Below are positions 23,406-33,615 of a stretch of DNA of 44,045 nucleotides, piece by piece. Origin of the DNA: Evansella vedderi (lineage in GTDB: Bacteria; Bacillota; Bacilli; Bacillales; Salisediminibacteriaceae); the NCBI RefSeq assembly GCF_030813435.1, contig NZ_JAUSUG010000034.1:1-44045 (forward strand). The letters are read 5' to 3'. The notes below the pieces were generated by a model that was not told where the DNA came from, made no database searches, and saw nothing but the letters and a program-made list of their open reading frames with translations. Within the stretch, counting starts at the first letter, position 1. Every line of letters starts with the position of its first letter. Made by a program: the position numbers and the translations under genes.

Positions 23406-24385
23406 TAGCTGCCAACTCCTTCCTCATGCAAGAAACAACGAGACTTGCGTCCTGGTTTAATTTCTTTTAATTCTGGTTGTTCGTCAATACACTTTTGCAT
23501 TACATGTGGGCAACGTGTTGAGAAACGACATCCTTTAGGGAATGAATCTGGTGTAGGGACGTTACCTCCAATTGAAGATAGTCGTTCTACTTCCTCATCA
23601 ATTTTTGGAATTGAATTTAATAGTCCTTGTGTATAAGGGTGTAATGGCTCATCAAACAGACTTACGATTGGCGATTCTTCAACAACTTGTCCCGTATACA
23701 TTACAATTACACGGTCAGCTAGCTCTGCAACTACCCCAAGGTCATGGGTAATTAGAATTATTGAAGAATCGAACTTCTTAGATAAATCCTTCATTAACTC
23801 TAATATTTGTGCTTGTACTGTTACGTCCAATGCAGTTGTAGGCTCGTCCGCAATTAGTAGCTTCGGATCACAACTCATAGCCATTGCAATCATAACACGC
23901 TGTCTCATACCACCCGATAATCGGTGTGGATAATCATCTAAAATACCTTCTGCTCTCGCAAACCCTACTATTTTTAATAATTCAATGGCTTTTTGGCGAG
24001 CTTCTTTATAAGATAATTTCTTATGATAGATTAGTACTTCCGTAATTTGCTCTCCAATAGTTAAAACTGGGTTTAAAGATGACATTGGTTCTTGGAAAAT
24101 CATTGCAATTTCGTTTCCACGTACTTTATACATTTGATTTTCACTAAGCTGTACTAAATCCTTACCATCAAAGTTAATTTCCCCATCTACGATCTTTCCG
24201 CCTGGCTTAGGTACAAGACCCATAATGGATAAAGAAGTAATACTTTTGCCTGATCCTGACTCACCAACAATTGCCAGAGTTTCACCTTTGTTTACTTTAA
24301 AGTCAACTCCATCAACTACTGGCAGTACTTTATCTTTAGCAAAGAAATGCGTCTTTAAGTTTTTTACTTCTAATAAAGTAGACAT
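23405..24385 (-). CDS. appD: Peptide-type ABC transporter ATPase, AppD-like (lower copy)
   Basis: 326-residue ATPase of the OppD/DppD/AppD class, first gene of the lower operon. I use the ATG giving [15 protein letters not shown], like B. subtilis AppD; AGGTGGTG lies upstream. Walker A GESGSGKS, signature [15 protein letters not shown], Walker [13 protein letters not shown], switch histidine in LITHDLG, and a C-terminal cysteine cluster ([15 protein letters not shown]). It is preceded by a promoter overlapped by a near-consensus CodY box. The TAATG overlap with appF shows a tight operon. Confidence 0.91.
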   Translation of the reverse strand: MSTLLEVKNLKTHFFAKDKVLPVVDGVDFKVNKGETLAIVGESGSGKSITSLSIMGLVPKPGGKIVDGEINFDGKDLVQLSENQMYKVRGNEIAMIFQEPMSSLNPVLTIGEQITEVLIYHKKLSYKEARQKAIELLKIVGFARAEGILDDYPHRLSGGMRQRVMIAMAMSCDPKLLIADEPTTALDVTVQAQILELMKDLSKKFDSSIILITHDLGVVAELADRVIVMYTGQVVEESPIVSLFDEPLHPYTQGLLNSIPKIDEEVERLSSIGGNVPTPDSFPKGCRFSTRCPHVMQKCIDEQPELKEIKPGRKSRCFLHEEGVGS

Positions 24386-24454
24386 TGAAGTATTCACCAC
24401 CTATTTAAATTTAAAATCACAACCGTGACACTTATATCTATTAACCTTAAATAT

Positions 24455-24472
24455 AATTTTCTGTAAATTATA
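24455..24472 (-). promoter_or_regulatory. CodY box overlapping the promoter of the lower app operon
   Basis: AATTTTCTGTAAATT at 24455-24469 matches the CodY consensus AATTTTCWGAAAATT at 14 of 15 positions and overlaps a TATAAT (24467-24472, minus strand); the -35 (TTAAGG region) is poor. CodY is known to repress peptide-transport operons in Bacillus when branched-chain amino acids and GTP are plentiful. Confidence 0.65.
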
Positions 24473-25028
24473 CTGAAAAAATATTATCCCCCTTAACTAT
24501 AGTAAATTTATAGTTATACAGAAATAATATATTTTTTCGCACGCTAACTATGTTATACGAATGTCACAAAAATGTCAACTTTGTAAAGGTACAAAGAATT
24601 AATTAATATAACATACAACGTATAAATAACCAGAATTCCCAAATTGGTAAATATAATTAGAAAAATAATAAAAACGATAACCATTATTTTGACCTATATC
24701 TCAGATCAATGTCAAAAAAGTATTTAACCTATTTTCTAATAGATTTTAATATTTTTAAATATTTTTTTACTTTTCTAATATACATACAATAACACCAAAA
24801 TCCTTCTATTTATATAGGTAACTTTTTTCCAACTCTCACGTTACCCTTAGTTTTGTTGATATTAAAGGGATAAAATCGGTAAAATTAATTACTTCCTATA
24901 TATATATATGCCATGGAAGGGCACATACTATTTTATAAACATTAGTTTCATAAATAAATGTATTAAATATGGAAATAAATCCACCTCTTGTTATTTACTA
25001 AACAAATTAGTCATAAATTATTTAAAGT
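24473..25028. other. AT-rich intergenic region between the two app operons
   Basis: About 555 bp, strongly AT-rich, with no reading frame with a ribosome site and no repeat family seen elsewhere in the window. I see nothing else supportable in it. Confidence 0.6.
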
Positions 25029-25030
25029 AT

Positions 25031-25063
25031 AAAAAAAACCACCATAGTGAATGGTAGGTTTTT
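25031..25063 (-). terminator. Terminator of the upper app operon
   Basis: AACCTACCAT / ATGGTGGTT stem with one bulged base and a run of T on the minus strand, about 27 bases after the appC stop. Confidence 0.8.
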
Positions 25064-25089
25064 GTAATAATTTTAATATTTATACAATA

Positions 25090-25998
25090 TCATTTTTCGA
25101 CAATTCTTGGATCAAGCGCATCTCTTAAGCCATCTCCAATAAAATTAAAACACAATACGGTAATCAAAATTGCTAATCCCGGAAAGGTTGGATACCACAC
25201 TGCATTTCTGAAAATGGTAACACTTTGAGAATACGTCAGCATATTACCCCAAGAAGCTCTTGGTGGTTGGATACCTAAACCTAAGAAACTTAATGTTGAT
25301 TCTGCAAGGATAAAATTACCTACCGCTAATGTTGCAGCAACAATTACTGGTCCCATTGCACTTGGAAGAATCTGACCAAAAATAATTCTTGTATTAGACA
25401 TACCTATCGTTCTTGCAGCTAAAACAAATTCACGATTCTTAAGAGTTAAAAATTCCCCTCGTACTAAACGGGAAGTACCTGTCCAGCTAAGTAAAGCAAA
25501 TACTAATATTAATATTTCCATGCTCGGCTCTAAAACAGCTACTAGTGTTATTAATAGGAAGATATTCGGAAAAGATATAATTACATCCACTAAACGCATT
25601 AAAAATGCATCCACTTTTCCTCCGAAAAAACCAGCAATCGCTCCTATTGTCGTTCCGATAGAAACTGCACCAATCATGGCAACAAATCCTACAGTTAGTG
25701 ATACTCTTCCACCATATAATAATCGACTGAATAAATCCCTTCCTAAATGATCAGTCCCTAACCAAAATTCAGGCCCTGGTGGCTCTAGCCGATGTCTTAA
25801 ATTTTGTAGATTAGGATCATGTGGTGTAATTAAGGGCGCCAAAATAGCACTTGTAATAATGATTGATAATACTACTAAAGCAATTACAGCTAATTTATTT
25901 TGAAAAAATTTCGCAACAATTATGGATAATAATGAACGCCTTTTTCCTAACGTTTGTGCATTTATATCATTAGGAAGATTAATTTCTGGTTTAGCCAT
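25090..25998 (-). CDS. appC: Peptide-type ABC transporter permease, AppC-like (upper copy)
   Basis: 302 residues, same architecture as the copy at 20383-21291: N-terminal TLGKRRSLLSIIVAKFFQNK, DppC-type loop HDPNLQNLRHRLEPPGPEFW, six helices and the coupling loop RTIGMSNTRIIFGQILPSA. From about residue 80 the two proteins are almost the same, while the first 80 residues differ at about one position in four, which suggests partial homogenisation. It follows appB after 13 bases and ends the operon at a terminator. Confidence 0.9.
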   Translation of the reverse strand: MAKPEINLPNDINAQTLGKRRSLLSIIVAKFFQNKLAVIALVVLSIIITSAILAPLITPHDPNLQNLRHRLEPPGPEFWLGTDHLGRDLFSRLLYGGRVSLTVGFVAMIGAVSIGTTIGAIAGFFGGKVDAFLMRLVDVIISFPNIFLLITLVAVLEPSMEILILVFALLSWTGTSRLVRGEFLTLKNREFVLAARTIGMSNTRIIFGQILPSAMGPVIVAATLAVGNFILAESTLSFLGLGIQPPRASWGNMLTYSQSVTIFRNAVWYPTFPGLAILITVLCFNFIGDGLRDALDPRIVEK

Positions 25999-26011
25999 TG
26001 AACAGCACCTC

Positions 26012-26959
26012 CTAATACTCTATCCTTGGATCCATAATAGCGTATAATATATCTGCTATTAAGTTACCAAGGACCGTCAAAACAGCGGCAAACATCGTGA
26101 TCGCCATAATGACTGGGTAGTCCCTTTCGAAAGTGGCGTCAATGAACAATTTACCAATTCCTGGCCAGCTGAATAATGTCTCAACGACTACAGAACCGCC
26201 AATAAATGTAGGTAACATCAATCCAAAAATAGTTATAATTGGAATAAGTCCATTACGTAAACCATGTTTATATACGACAGTTCGTTCACGAAATCCCTTT
26301 GCTCTCGCAGTTCGGATATAATCTTGGTTAATTACTTCTAACATACTTGAACGAGTATAGCGTGTTAACCCTGCCATATCAGCAGTGGCTAATACAAATG
26401 CGGGTAAAATAATATGATGAATCCGGTCTAACAAATTAAAATCTGCACCTAATGTGGAAACTCCACCCACTGGTGTCCAACCTAATTGCACAGAGAATAA
26501 CATAATTAACATAAGTCCTAGCCAAAAGTTAGGTGTTGCTAAACCAATAAATGAGGTAAATGTAACCCCATAATCAAGCTTTGAGTACTGTCTAGTGGCT
26601 GATAAAACCCCAAAAGGAATGGCAATAATAACAGCTAAAAATGTTGAAACTACCATTAGTACAATGGTATTGGGTAATCGATCCATGATTAATTTTGTAA
26701 CAGGTTGCTTTCTAGTAAAAGAATGACCTAAATCCCCTTGCAGCACATTCCCCATCCATCGAAGATACTGAATATGGACAGGATCATTCAATCCTAGTCT
26801 CTCCATCTGTCTTTCTCGATCTTCTACAGATATGCTAGGGTCCAGGTTTAAAACTGTAGGCTTTCCTGGAGCAGCATACATAATTCCAAAGGAGAGTATT
26901 GATATTCCAATTAATATGGGGACCATCATAACAAGTCGGCGGATAATATATGTCGTCAT
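26012..26959 (-). CDS. appB: Peptide-type ABC transporter permease, AppB-like (upper copy)
   Basis: 315 residues, six membrane helices, N-terminus MTTYIIRRLVMMVPILIGIS, AAPGKP segment and coupling loop RTARAKGFRERTVVYKHGLRN. Only about a dozen amino-acid differences from the lower copy (21305-22252). It lies 78 bp after appA; that gap contains a hairpin, the usual arrangement for lowering permease expression relative to the binding protein. Confidence 0.91.
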   Translation of the reverse strand: MTTYIIRRLVMMVPILIGISILSFGIMYAAPGKPTVLNLDPSISVEDRERQMERLGLNDPVHIQYLRWMGNVLQGDLGHSFTRKQPVTKLIMDRLPNTIVLMVVSTFLAVIIAIPFGVLSATRQYSKLDYGVTFTSFIGLATPNFWLGLMLIMLFSVQLGWTPVGGVSTLGADFNLLDRIHHIILPAFVLATADMAGLTRYTRSSMLEVINQDYIRTARAKGFRERTVVYKHGLRNGLIPIITIFGLMLPTFIGGSVVVETLFSWPGIGKLFIDATFERDYPVIMAITMFAAVLTVLGNLIADILYAIMDPRIEY

Positions 26960-26982
26960 ATTATTTACTCCCTAAATTAAAT

Positions 26983-27023
26983 TTGCAAGGAAGAAGAAGG
27001 ACAATGCCCCCTTCCCCTTGCAA
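26983..27023 (-). other. Intercistronic hairpin between appA and appB
   Basis: TTGCAAGGGGAAGG / CCTTCTTCTTCCTTGCAA (minus strand) with a loop of about nine bases and no T-run. It probably acts as an mRNA stabiliser or partial attenuator after the binding-protein gene. Confidence 0.6.
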
Positions 27024-27037
27024 TTTAAAAGCTAATA

Positions 27038-28705
27038 TTATTCGCTAATGTACCAGTCGTTCACACGGTAGAATGTTACACGTGGGTGATGTACAAATCC
27101 ACCAAGAGTGTTAACCATTCCTAAGTGTTGGTTAGGATAGAATAAGAAAGTATACGGCTGCTCTTCAGCGATGATCTGGAATGCTTCAGCAAGCAGTTCA
27201 GCGCGCTCATCTTGATCAACGATAGAAGAGTTTTCTTTTGCAATTTCATCTACACGCTCATTGCTATAGCTGATGAAGTTTAAGCCTTGCTCAATTTCCC
27301 AAGTGGCCCAAATAGCTTCTGGGTTCGGGTCAAGACCTAGGTTCCATCCTAAGATAATAGCATCAAAGTCATGGTTAGGAGGGTTGATCTTGTCTAAGAA
27401 TGCACCCCACTCCATTTGCTCTGGAGTAACTTCAATTCCAACGTCACCTAACATTTGTTGCATGATAATTCCAATGTCACGACGAGTTGTATTTCCGTCA
27501 TTAGAAAGGACTGTGAAAGAGAAACGCTCTCCGTCTTTTTCTAAGATTCCATCAGAGCCTGGCTCCCAGCCTGCTTCAGCAAGTAATTCCCTTGCACGAT
27601 CAGGGTCAAAATGGAATTCAGGAACACTGTCCGGGTAAGCCCAGCTCAACGGAGATGCTGGAGCATGCGCTACTTCTGCTTCCCCTTCTAAAATTGTTTC
27701 TACGATTTCTTGTCGATCAATTGCATGTGTTAATGCTTGACGTACTCTTACATCTTGGAACAATGGATTTTGTAGGTTCCAACCGATAAAGCTGTAGTTC
27801 AATGCTAGAGTTGAAGATATATTTACATGATCAAACGTTTCAACAGTTGCAAGTTCTGAGGATGGAACGTTAATAAAGTCTACATCACCAGTTTCAAGTA
27901 ATAATACTAAAGCATTTTGGTCAGCAGCAATACGCCAAGTAATTTTATCTAAATAAGGACGCCCTTCAAAATAGTCTTCATGTGCTTCTAAAGTTACGCT
28001 AACACCTGCATCCCAACCTGCAAACTTAAATGGACCAGTTCCAATTGGGTTTTCAAGGTTGAACTCATTGTAATCTTCTAAATCTGCAATAGGTACATCA
28101 CCTAAAATATGCTTAGGTAAAATAGAGTAAGATGCTGTAATTGGCCATGCTGCATCTGGTTGAGATAGAGTAAATTGAACAGTATAGTCATCTAATGCTT
28201 CTACACTCTCTAAATATTGGAATGTACTTGCACGTGGACCAGTATAGTCTTCATGAATTGGAATACTGAATGAGAATACTACGTCTTCCGCAGTTAATTC
28301 AACACCATCATGAAATAGAACTCCTTCATGGATTCTATAAGTCCAAACTAGACCATCTTCAGAAACTTCTGGATAATCAACTGCTAAATCTGGAACCATT
28401 TCAAGCTCTGTATTGGAAGTCATTAAGCCATTGAATAGTTGACCTTCAATATCAGCACTTGCAGAGTCTGCAGAGTAATACGGGTTGAACATTACTGGAT
28501 CACTCATGCTACCAAGTACAAGTTCTCCACCGTATTGAGGACCTGTTGCTTCTTCTTCATCTTCATCTTCGTCTTCTTCTGTTGCATCTGTTTCTCCTGG
28601 AGACTCGTCTGCTGGTTCTTCAGGAGCATCATCTCCGCCGCCACAAGCTACTGCGAAGATTGACAAGAATAAAACCATTGCCATTAAAAGTAATAATTTT
28701 TTCAT
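27038..28705 (-). CDS. appA: Peptide-type ABC transporter substrate-binding lipoprotein, AppA position (copy 4)
   Basis: SBP_bac_5 family, 555 residues, ATG with AAGGGGG upstream. Lipobox AVAC (Cys21), then a long strongly acidic linker (DATEEDEDEDEEEATG). It sits between appF and appB, giving the order D-F-A-B-C known from the B. subtilis app (oligopeptide) operon, so it is the binding protein cotranscribed with the upper transporter. It differs from copies 1-3 at the ligand-domain segment (GDVDFINVPSSELATV instead of GDIDHMIAPTSE) and groups with copy 5. The specific peptide ligand is unknown. Confidence 0.9.
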   Translation of the reverse strand: MKKLLLLMAMVLFLSIFAVACGGGDDAPEEPADESPGETDATEEDEDEDEEEATGPQYGGELVLGSMSDPVMFNPYYSADSASADIEGQLFNGLMTSNTELEMVPDLAVDYPEVSEDGLVWTYRIHEGVLFHDGVELTAEDVVFSFSIPIHEDYTGPRASTFQYLESVEALDDYTVQFTLSQPDAAWPITASYSILPKHILGDVPIADLEDYNEFNLENPIGTGPFKFAGWDAGVSVTLEAHEDYFEGRPYLDKITWRIAADQNALVLLLETGDVDFINVPSSELATVETFDHVNISSTLALNYSFIGWNLQNPLFQDVRVRQALTHAIDRQEIVETILEGEAEVAHAPASPLSWAYPDSVPEFHFDPDRARELLAEAGWEPGSDGILEKDGERFSFTVLSNDGNTTRRDIGIIMQQMLGDVGIEVTPEQMEWGAFLDKINPPNHDFDAIILGWNLGLDPNPEAIWATWEIEQGLNFISYSNERVDEIAKENSSIVDQDERAELLAEAFQIIAEEQPYTFLFYPNQHLGMVNTLGGFVHHPRVTFYRVNDWYISE

Positions 28706-28782
28706 TTTCTTTTTCCCCCTTAATAATTTATTTATTTAAAAGACAGAACTTGGAAACTTTATAAAGTTGTCATATAAGTGAT

Positions 28783-29799
28783 TTATTCGTATAAATGACA
28801 AGCTACAAAGTGACCTGGTTCCAGCTCTTTTAACGCTGGAATTTCTTGCTTGCAATGATCCATTACCTTCGGACAGCGTGTATGGAATACACAGCCCTTT
28901 GGTGGATTAGAAGGACTTGGAACGTCCCCTTTCAAAATAATTCGTTCCTTCTTCACTTCACTTGGATGTGATTTTGGAACAGCGGATAAAAGTGCTTGGG
29001 TATATGGGTGAAACGGATTGCTATACAGCCTCCTTTTCGGAGCTATCTCCATCATCTTCCCTAAATACATAACGCCAATTCTATCCGAGATATGTTTAAC
29101 TACCCCAAGATCATGGGCAATGAATAAATAAGTTAAGCCAAAATCCTTTTGTAAATCATCCATAATATTCAACACTTGCGATTGAATGGAAACATCCAGT
29201 GCTGACACCGGTTCATCACCGATTATTAATTTCGGATTAAGTGTTAGAGCTCTAGCAATACCAATGCGTTGTCGTTGACCACCGGAGAATTCATGGGGAT
29301 AACGATTTCTTAAATCTGGGTTTAAACCTACCTTTTCTAGAAGGTGTTCTACCCGCTCTTTTCGTTCAGCTTTAGAATATAATTTATGAACTCGGTATGG
29401 CTCTTCTAAAATTGTTCCAACCGTCTTCCTAGGATTTAAAGAAGAATAAGGATCTTGGAAAACCATTTGAATGTCTCTTCGATATGGTTTTAATTGTTTT
29501 TCATTTAAATTAGAAATGTCCTTACCTTCAAAAAGTACTTTTCCATCCGTTGGTTCGTACAACCTAATAATTGTTCTTCCTGTAGTAGATTTACCGCAAC
29601 CTGATTCACCAACGAGTCCGAAAGTTTCTCCCTTTTTCACATAGAAGCTTACATCATCCACAGCCTTTACATGGCCTACTGTTCTTTGTAAAATACCAGC
29701 CTTTACAGGGAAGAACTTTTTTAACCCATTAACCTCGAGTAGTATGTCTGATTGATTTTCATTGACAGTTAGCTTTTCTTGCTCTAGTGTTTTAGCCAT
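28783..29799 (-). CDS. appF: Peptide-type ABC transporter ATPase, AppF-like (upper copy)
   Basis: 338 residues, same motifs as the lower copy: [52 protein letters not shown] and the C-terminal [15 protein letters not shown] cluster. Its ATG overlaps the end of appD by eight bases. The N-terminal 15 residues are the most diverged part against the lower copy. It is followed by appA after a 77-bp gap. Confidence 0.91.
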   Translation of the reverse strand: MAKTLEQEKLTVNENQSDILLEVNGLKKFFPVKAGILQRTVGHVKAVDDVSFYVKKGETFGLVGESGCGKSTTGRTIIRLYEPTDGKVLFEGKDISNLNEKQLKPYRRDIQMVFQDPYSSLNPRKTVGTILEEPYRVHKLYSKAERKERVEHLLEKVGLNPDLRNRYPHEFSGGQRQRIGIARALTLNPKLIIGDEPVSALDVSIQSQVLNIMDDLQKDFGLTYLFIAHDLGVVKHISDRIGVMYLGKMMEIAPKRRLYSNPFHPYTQALLSAVPKSHPSEVKKERIILKGDVPSPSNPPKGCVFHTRCPKVMDHCKQEIPALKELEPGHFVACHLYE

Positions 29800-30778
29800 T
29801 ACTATTTACTCCTTCCTCATGGAGGAAACAACGGGACTTTCTTCCTGGTTTCACTTCAATCAAGTCCGGCTGCTTATCAATGCAAACTTGCATAACATGA
29901 GGACAACGAGTGTTAAATCGACAGCCCTTTGGAAAGGAATCAGGTGATGGAACATTTCCTGCAATGGAAGTTAAACGCTTTCTTTCTTCATCTAATTTGG
30001 GAATTGAACTTAATAAACCTTGAGTATATGGATGTAGTGGTTCATCGAAAAGACTAACAACTGGCGACTCTTCCACAACTTGCCCTGCATACATTACAAT
30101 TACTCTATCAGCTAATTCTGCTACAACACCAAGGTCATGTGTAATAAGAATGATTGAAGATTCGAATTTTTTCGATAAATCTTTCATTAATTCCAGTATC
30201 TGGGCTTGGACTGTTACATCCAACGCGGTGGTAGGTTCATCTGCAATTAATAGCTTTGGATCACAACTCATGGCCATGGCAATCATAACACGCTGACGCA
30301 TTCCCCCAGATAATCGATGAGGATAGTCATCTAGAATACCTTCTGCCCTGGCAAATCCGACTATTTTTAGTAATTCAATCGCCTTTTGCCGTGCTTCTTT
30401 TTTTGAAAGCTTTTTATGATAGATTAGAACTTCCGTTATTTGTTCTCCTATAGTTAAAACTGGGTTTAGAGAGGACATAGGTTCTTGGAAAATCATAGCT
30501 ATATCGTTTCCACGAACTTTGTACATTTGATTTTCACTTAGCTGCACTAAGTCTTTTCCATCAAAAAGTATTTCACCTTCAACGATCTTCCCCCCTGGTT
30601 TAGGGACAAGACCCATGATAGATAATGATGTAATACTTTTACCTGATCCTGACTCCCCTACAATTGCTAATGTTTCTCCCTTCTTAACTTTAAAGTCCAC
30701 CCCATCAACCACTGGTAATACTTTATCTTTAGAAAAGAAATGAGTTTTTAAGTTTTTTATTTCTAATAATGTTGACAT
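29792..30778 (-). CDS. appD: Peptide-type ABC transporter ATPase, AppD-like (upper copy)
   Basis: 328 residues from the ATG giving [15 protein letters not shown]. Walker A GESGSGKS, signature [15 protein letters not shown], Walker [13 protein letters not shown], and C-terminal cysteine cluster [15 protein letters not shown]. The upstream AGGTGGTGA site is rather far (about 12-14 bases) from this ATG, but no better start exists and the lower copy has the same layout. First gene of the complete upper operon, with a consensus promoter about 65 bp upstream. Confidence 0.9.
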   Translation of the reverse strand: MSTLLEIKNLKTHFFSKDKVLPVVDGVDFKVKKGETLAIVGESGSGKSITSLSIMGLVPKPGGKIVEGEILFDGKDLVQLSENQMYKVRGNDIAMIFQEPMSSLNPVLTIGEQITEVLIYHKKLSKKEARQKAIELLKIVGFARAEGILDDYPHRLSGGMRQRVMIAMAMSCDPKLLIADEPTTALDVTVQAQILELMKDLSKKFESSIILITHDLGVVAELADRVIVMYAGQVVEESPVVSLFDEPLHPYTQGLLSSIPKLDEERKRLTSIAGNVPSPDSFPKGCRFNTRCPHVMQVCIDKQPDLIEVKPGRKSRCFLHEEGVNSNG

Positions 30779-30840
30779 AGTGCAGTTGTTCACCACCTAT
30801 TTTTTAGTACATAAGTAACTAGTTTCCATTTAGCTTTTTC

Positions 30841-30869
30841 AATATATATAATTTTTAGAAAAAAGTCAA
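30841..30869 (-). promoter_or_regulatory. Promoter of the upper app operon, with CodY-like site
   Basis: TTGACT (30864-30869), 17 bases, TATATT (30841-30846) on the minus strand. Between the two elements AATTTTTAGAAAAAA (30850-30864) matches the CodY consensus at 12 of 15 positions. The box is weaker than that of the lower operon. Confidence 0.6.
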
Positions 30870-31267
30870 TATTCTAATAAAATTATTTAGAAATTTCTAA
30901 TTATTTTATTTATACAAAGTCTCTACTAATGATACTTTTACTTTTTATTTAAAATCTACAGAAATAAGACAAAATCTTACATAGTTTTTCATTCAAATAT
31001 AATATTTTGGGTGATATTATCATTTTATTACGATTACTAATACAGGATAATTAAGAGTTAATAAATATAAATTTTTTATTATATTAATACACTGTTTCTT
31101 CCTTACATTCTGTTATCTTTAATAGTATTTTAATTTTCAAAATTCTTTTTGTAAAGAGTTATTTTTTTGAAAATTTTAAAATTATCTTTTTATCTTTGAA
31201 TATTAATCTACTAAATAAAAATTATCAAGAAATATTTTTTCATTTTCCTAAAATATTTAATTATACG
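30870..31267. other. AT-rich intergenic region upstream of the upper app operon
   Basis: About 400 bp of very AT-rich DNA between the terminator of binding-protein copy 5 and the appD promoter. No frame with a ribosome site and no recognisable repeat. Confidence 0.55.
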
Positions 31268-31297
31268 AAAAAAGAGGCTGTCTGTTAGCCAGCCTCT
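31268..31297 (-). terminator. Terminator of binding-protein copy 5
   Basis: AGAGGCTG / CAGCCTCT stem with a nine-base loop followed by TTTTTT on the minus strand, about 20 bases after the stop codon. It makes copy 5 a separate transcription unit. Confidence 0.9.
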
Positions 31298-31316
31298 AGG
31301 AGATAATATTATATTA

Positions 31317-32990
31317 TTACTCGTTGATCCACCAGTCGTTCACGCGATAGAAAGTTACACGTGGGTGGTGAGTAAATCCATCGATAGTGTTAGTCATACC
31401 TAAATGTTGGTTAGGATAGAACAAGAAAGTATATGGTTGCTCTTCTGCAATGATTTGGAATGCTTCGTGAAGCAGTTCAGCACGCTCATCTTGATCAACG
31501 ATAGAAGAGTTTTCTCTTGCGATTTCATCAACACGCTCATTGCTGTAGCTAATGTTATTTAAACCTTGCTCAATTTCCCATGATGCCCAAATAGCTTCTG
31601 GGTTCGGGTCAAGACCTAGGTTCCAACCTAAAATAATAGCATCAAAATCATAGTTTGGTGGATTAATTCTGTCTAAGAACGCCCCCCACTCCATTTGCTC
31701 TGGAGTAACTTCAATTCCGATGTCACCAAGCATTTGCTGCATAATGATACCGATGTCTCGACGTGTAGTGTTACCATCGTTAGATAGAACAGTGAAAGAG
31801 AATGTTTCTCCGTCTTTCTCAAGAATTCCGTCGTCATTTGGCTCCCATCCAGCTTCAGCTAATAATTCTAAAGCTCTGTCTGGATCATAATGGAATTCAG
31901 GAACTTCTGGTGGGTAAGCCCAGCTTAATGGAGATGCTGGCGCATGTGCCACTTCTGCTTCCCCTTCTAAAATTGTTTCTACTATCTCTTGACGATCAAT
32001 AGCATGTGTTAATGCTTGACGTACTCTTACATCTTGGAACAATGGGTTTTGTAAGTTCCACCCGATGTAGCTATAGTTTAAAGCTAAAGTAGAAGAAATA
32101 TTAACATGGTCAAATGTTTCTACTGTTGCAAGCTCATTAGCTGGTACTGTAATAAAGTCAACATCACCAGTTTCAAGTAATAATACTAATGCATTTTGGT
32201 CCGCAGCAAAGCGCCATGTAACTCGATCTAAGTAAGGACGTCCTTCAAAATAATCTTCATGTGCTTCTAAAGTTAAACTTGTACCAGTGTTCCAGTCCAC
32301 AAATTTAAACGGACCTGAACCAATTGGGTTTTCAAGGTTAAATTCATTATAATCTTCTAGATCAGCAACAGGAACATCACCTAAAATATGCTCTGGTAAT
32401 ATGGCATAAGATGCAGTGATAGGCCATGCAGCATCTGGTTGAGAAAGTGTGAATTGAACAGTGTAATCATCTAACGCTTCAACACTCTCTAAATATTGGA
32501 ACGTACTTGCACGTGGGCCTGTATAATCTTCGTGAATCGGAATACTAAAAGAGAACACAACGTCATGGGCTGTAAGCTCTTCACCATCATGGAATAGGAT
32601 TCCTTCGTGAAGCTCATATGTCCATACTAAACCATCCTCAGAAACCTCTGGGTAATCTTTTGCATGATGTGGAACCATTTCAAGCTCCGGATTTGAAGCC
32701 ATTAAACCACCGAAAAGTAACCCTTCCACATCAGCACTTGCTGAATCTTGAGAAAAGTAAGGGTTGAACATTACTGGATCACTCATACCACCTAATACAA
32801 TACTTCCACCGTATTGTGGTTCACCAGCAGCTGTATCGTCACCTTCATCTTCTGTACCATCTTCATCTTCTGTAGCTGGAGCTGGATCATCTTGTTCTGC
32901 TGGATCCTCTTCTCCGCCACCACATGCTACTGCAAAAATCGAAAGCAATAGCACCATCATTAATAATGCTAATAATTTTTTAGCTTTCAA
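31317..32990 (-). CDS. Peptide-type ABC transporter substrate-binding lipoprotein (copy 5)
   Basis: SBP_bac_5 family, 557 residues, TTG start behind AAGGGGGAAGG. Lipobox AVAC (Cys23) and an acidic linker (TEDEDGTEDEGDD). It is closest to copy 4 (shared GDVDFI segment, SIPIHEDYTGPRASTFQYLESVEAL-type region, SSIVDQDERAELL), so these two form one sub-group and copies 1-3 another. It lies upstream of the complete operon as a monocistronic gene with its own terminator. It could deliver a different ligand to the same permease; this is inferred from location only. Confidence 0.9.
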   Translation of the reverse strand: MKAKKLLALLMMVLLLSIFAVACGGGEEDPAEQDDPAPATEDEDGTEDEGDDTAAGEPQYGGSIVLGGMSDPVMFNPYFSQDSASADVEGLLFGGLMASNPELEMVPHHAKDYPEVSEDGLVWTYELHEGILFHDGEELTAHDVVFSFSIPIHEDYTGPRASTFQYLESVEALDDYTVQFTLSQPDAAWPITASYAILPEHILGDVPVADLEDYNEFNLENPIGSGPFKFVDWNTGTSLTLEAHEDYFEGRPYLDRVTWRFAADQNALVLLLETGDVDFITVPANELATVETFDHVNISSTLALNYSYIGWNLQNPLFQDVRVRQALTHAIDRQEIVETILEGEAEVAHAPASPLSWAYPPEVPEFHYDPDRALELLAEAGWEPNDDGILEKDGETFSFTVLSNDGNTTRRDIGIIMQQMLGDIGIEVTPEQMEWGAFLDRINPPNYDFDAIILGWNLGLDPNPEAIWASWEIEQGLNNISYSNERVDEIARENSSIVDQDERAELLHEAFQIIAEEQPYTFLFYPNQHLGMTNTIDGFTHHPRVTFYRVNDWWINE

Positions 32991-33615
32991 AACGCCTTCC
33001 CCCTTAATTCTTTTATATTTATTTAAAAGGTAGAGACAGGATTTCTTCCTATTCTCTTACTCTTTTAAAACAAGAAATAATAGATTCCTAGATAGATTTT
33101 TTGAAATTTTTAGATAAATGATTTTTTAAAATATTTTTATGAAATTAAAATTGTTTTATATAAAAATTAAAAAATGTCTTACAATTCTATTTATTCTTTT
33201 TTCTTGAGAAAAAATATCTCTATAGCTATATAACCATAAACTGTGAGAAAATTCAAATACAAAATAACTTTCAAAAATGATTTTACATATTTTTAATAAC
33301 TTTAGTATTGGTTTTATTGCATTTTTATTAGAAAATCGAAATTATTTTATTATTTCGATAAAATAAGTTTTTATTCATTTTTTCTCCCAGCAGATCCTTT
33401 CGTATAACTAAATAAAACAAGGAATAACATACTCTAATAATAGTTTCTAAAACTATTTAATAGATAAAACACTTATGCAAAAATATCTATTTTCAAAAAT
33501 AAATATACATTTTTAATGGATTATTTTTTCATATTTATTGCAATTCCATTTCTAATATTACAAAATTGTTACAAATGTTTATGCTATATGAATTATGACT
33601 TTTTCTATCGTAGTA
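32991..33615. other. AT-rich intergenic region upstream of binding-protein copy 5
   Basis: More than 600 bp of very AT-rich sequence between copy 5 and the repeat after serS. It must hold the promoter of copy 5, but I found no clear -35/-10 pair and no gene. This is the serS-side boundary of the 28-kb accessory insertion. Confidence 0.55.
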
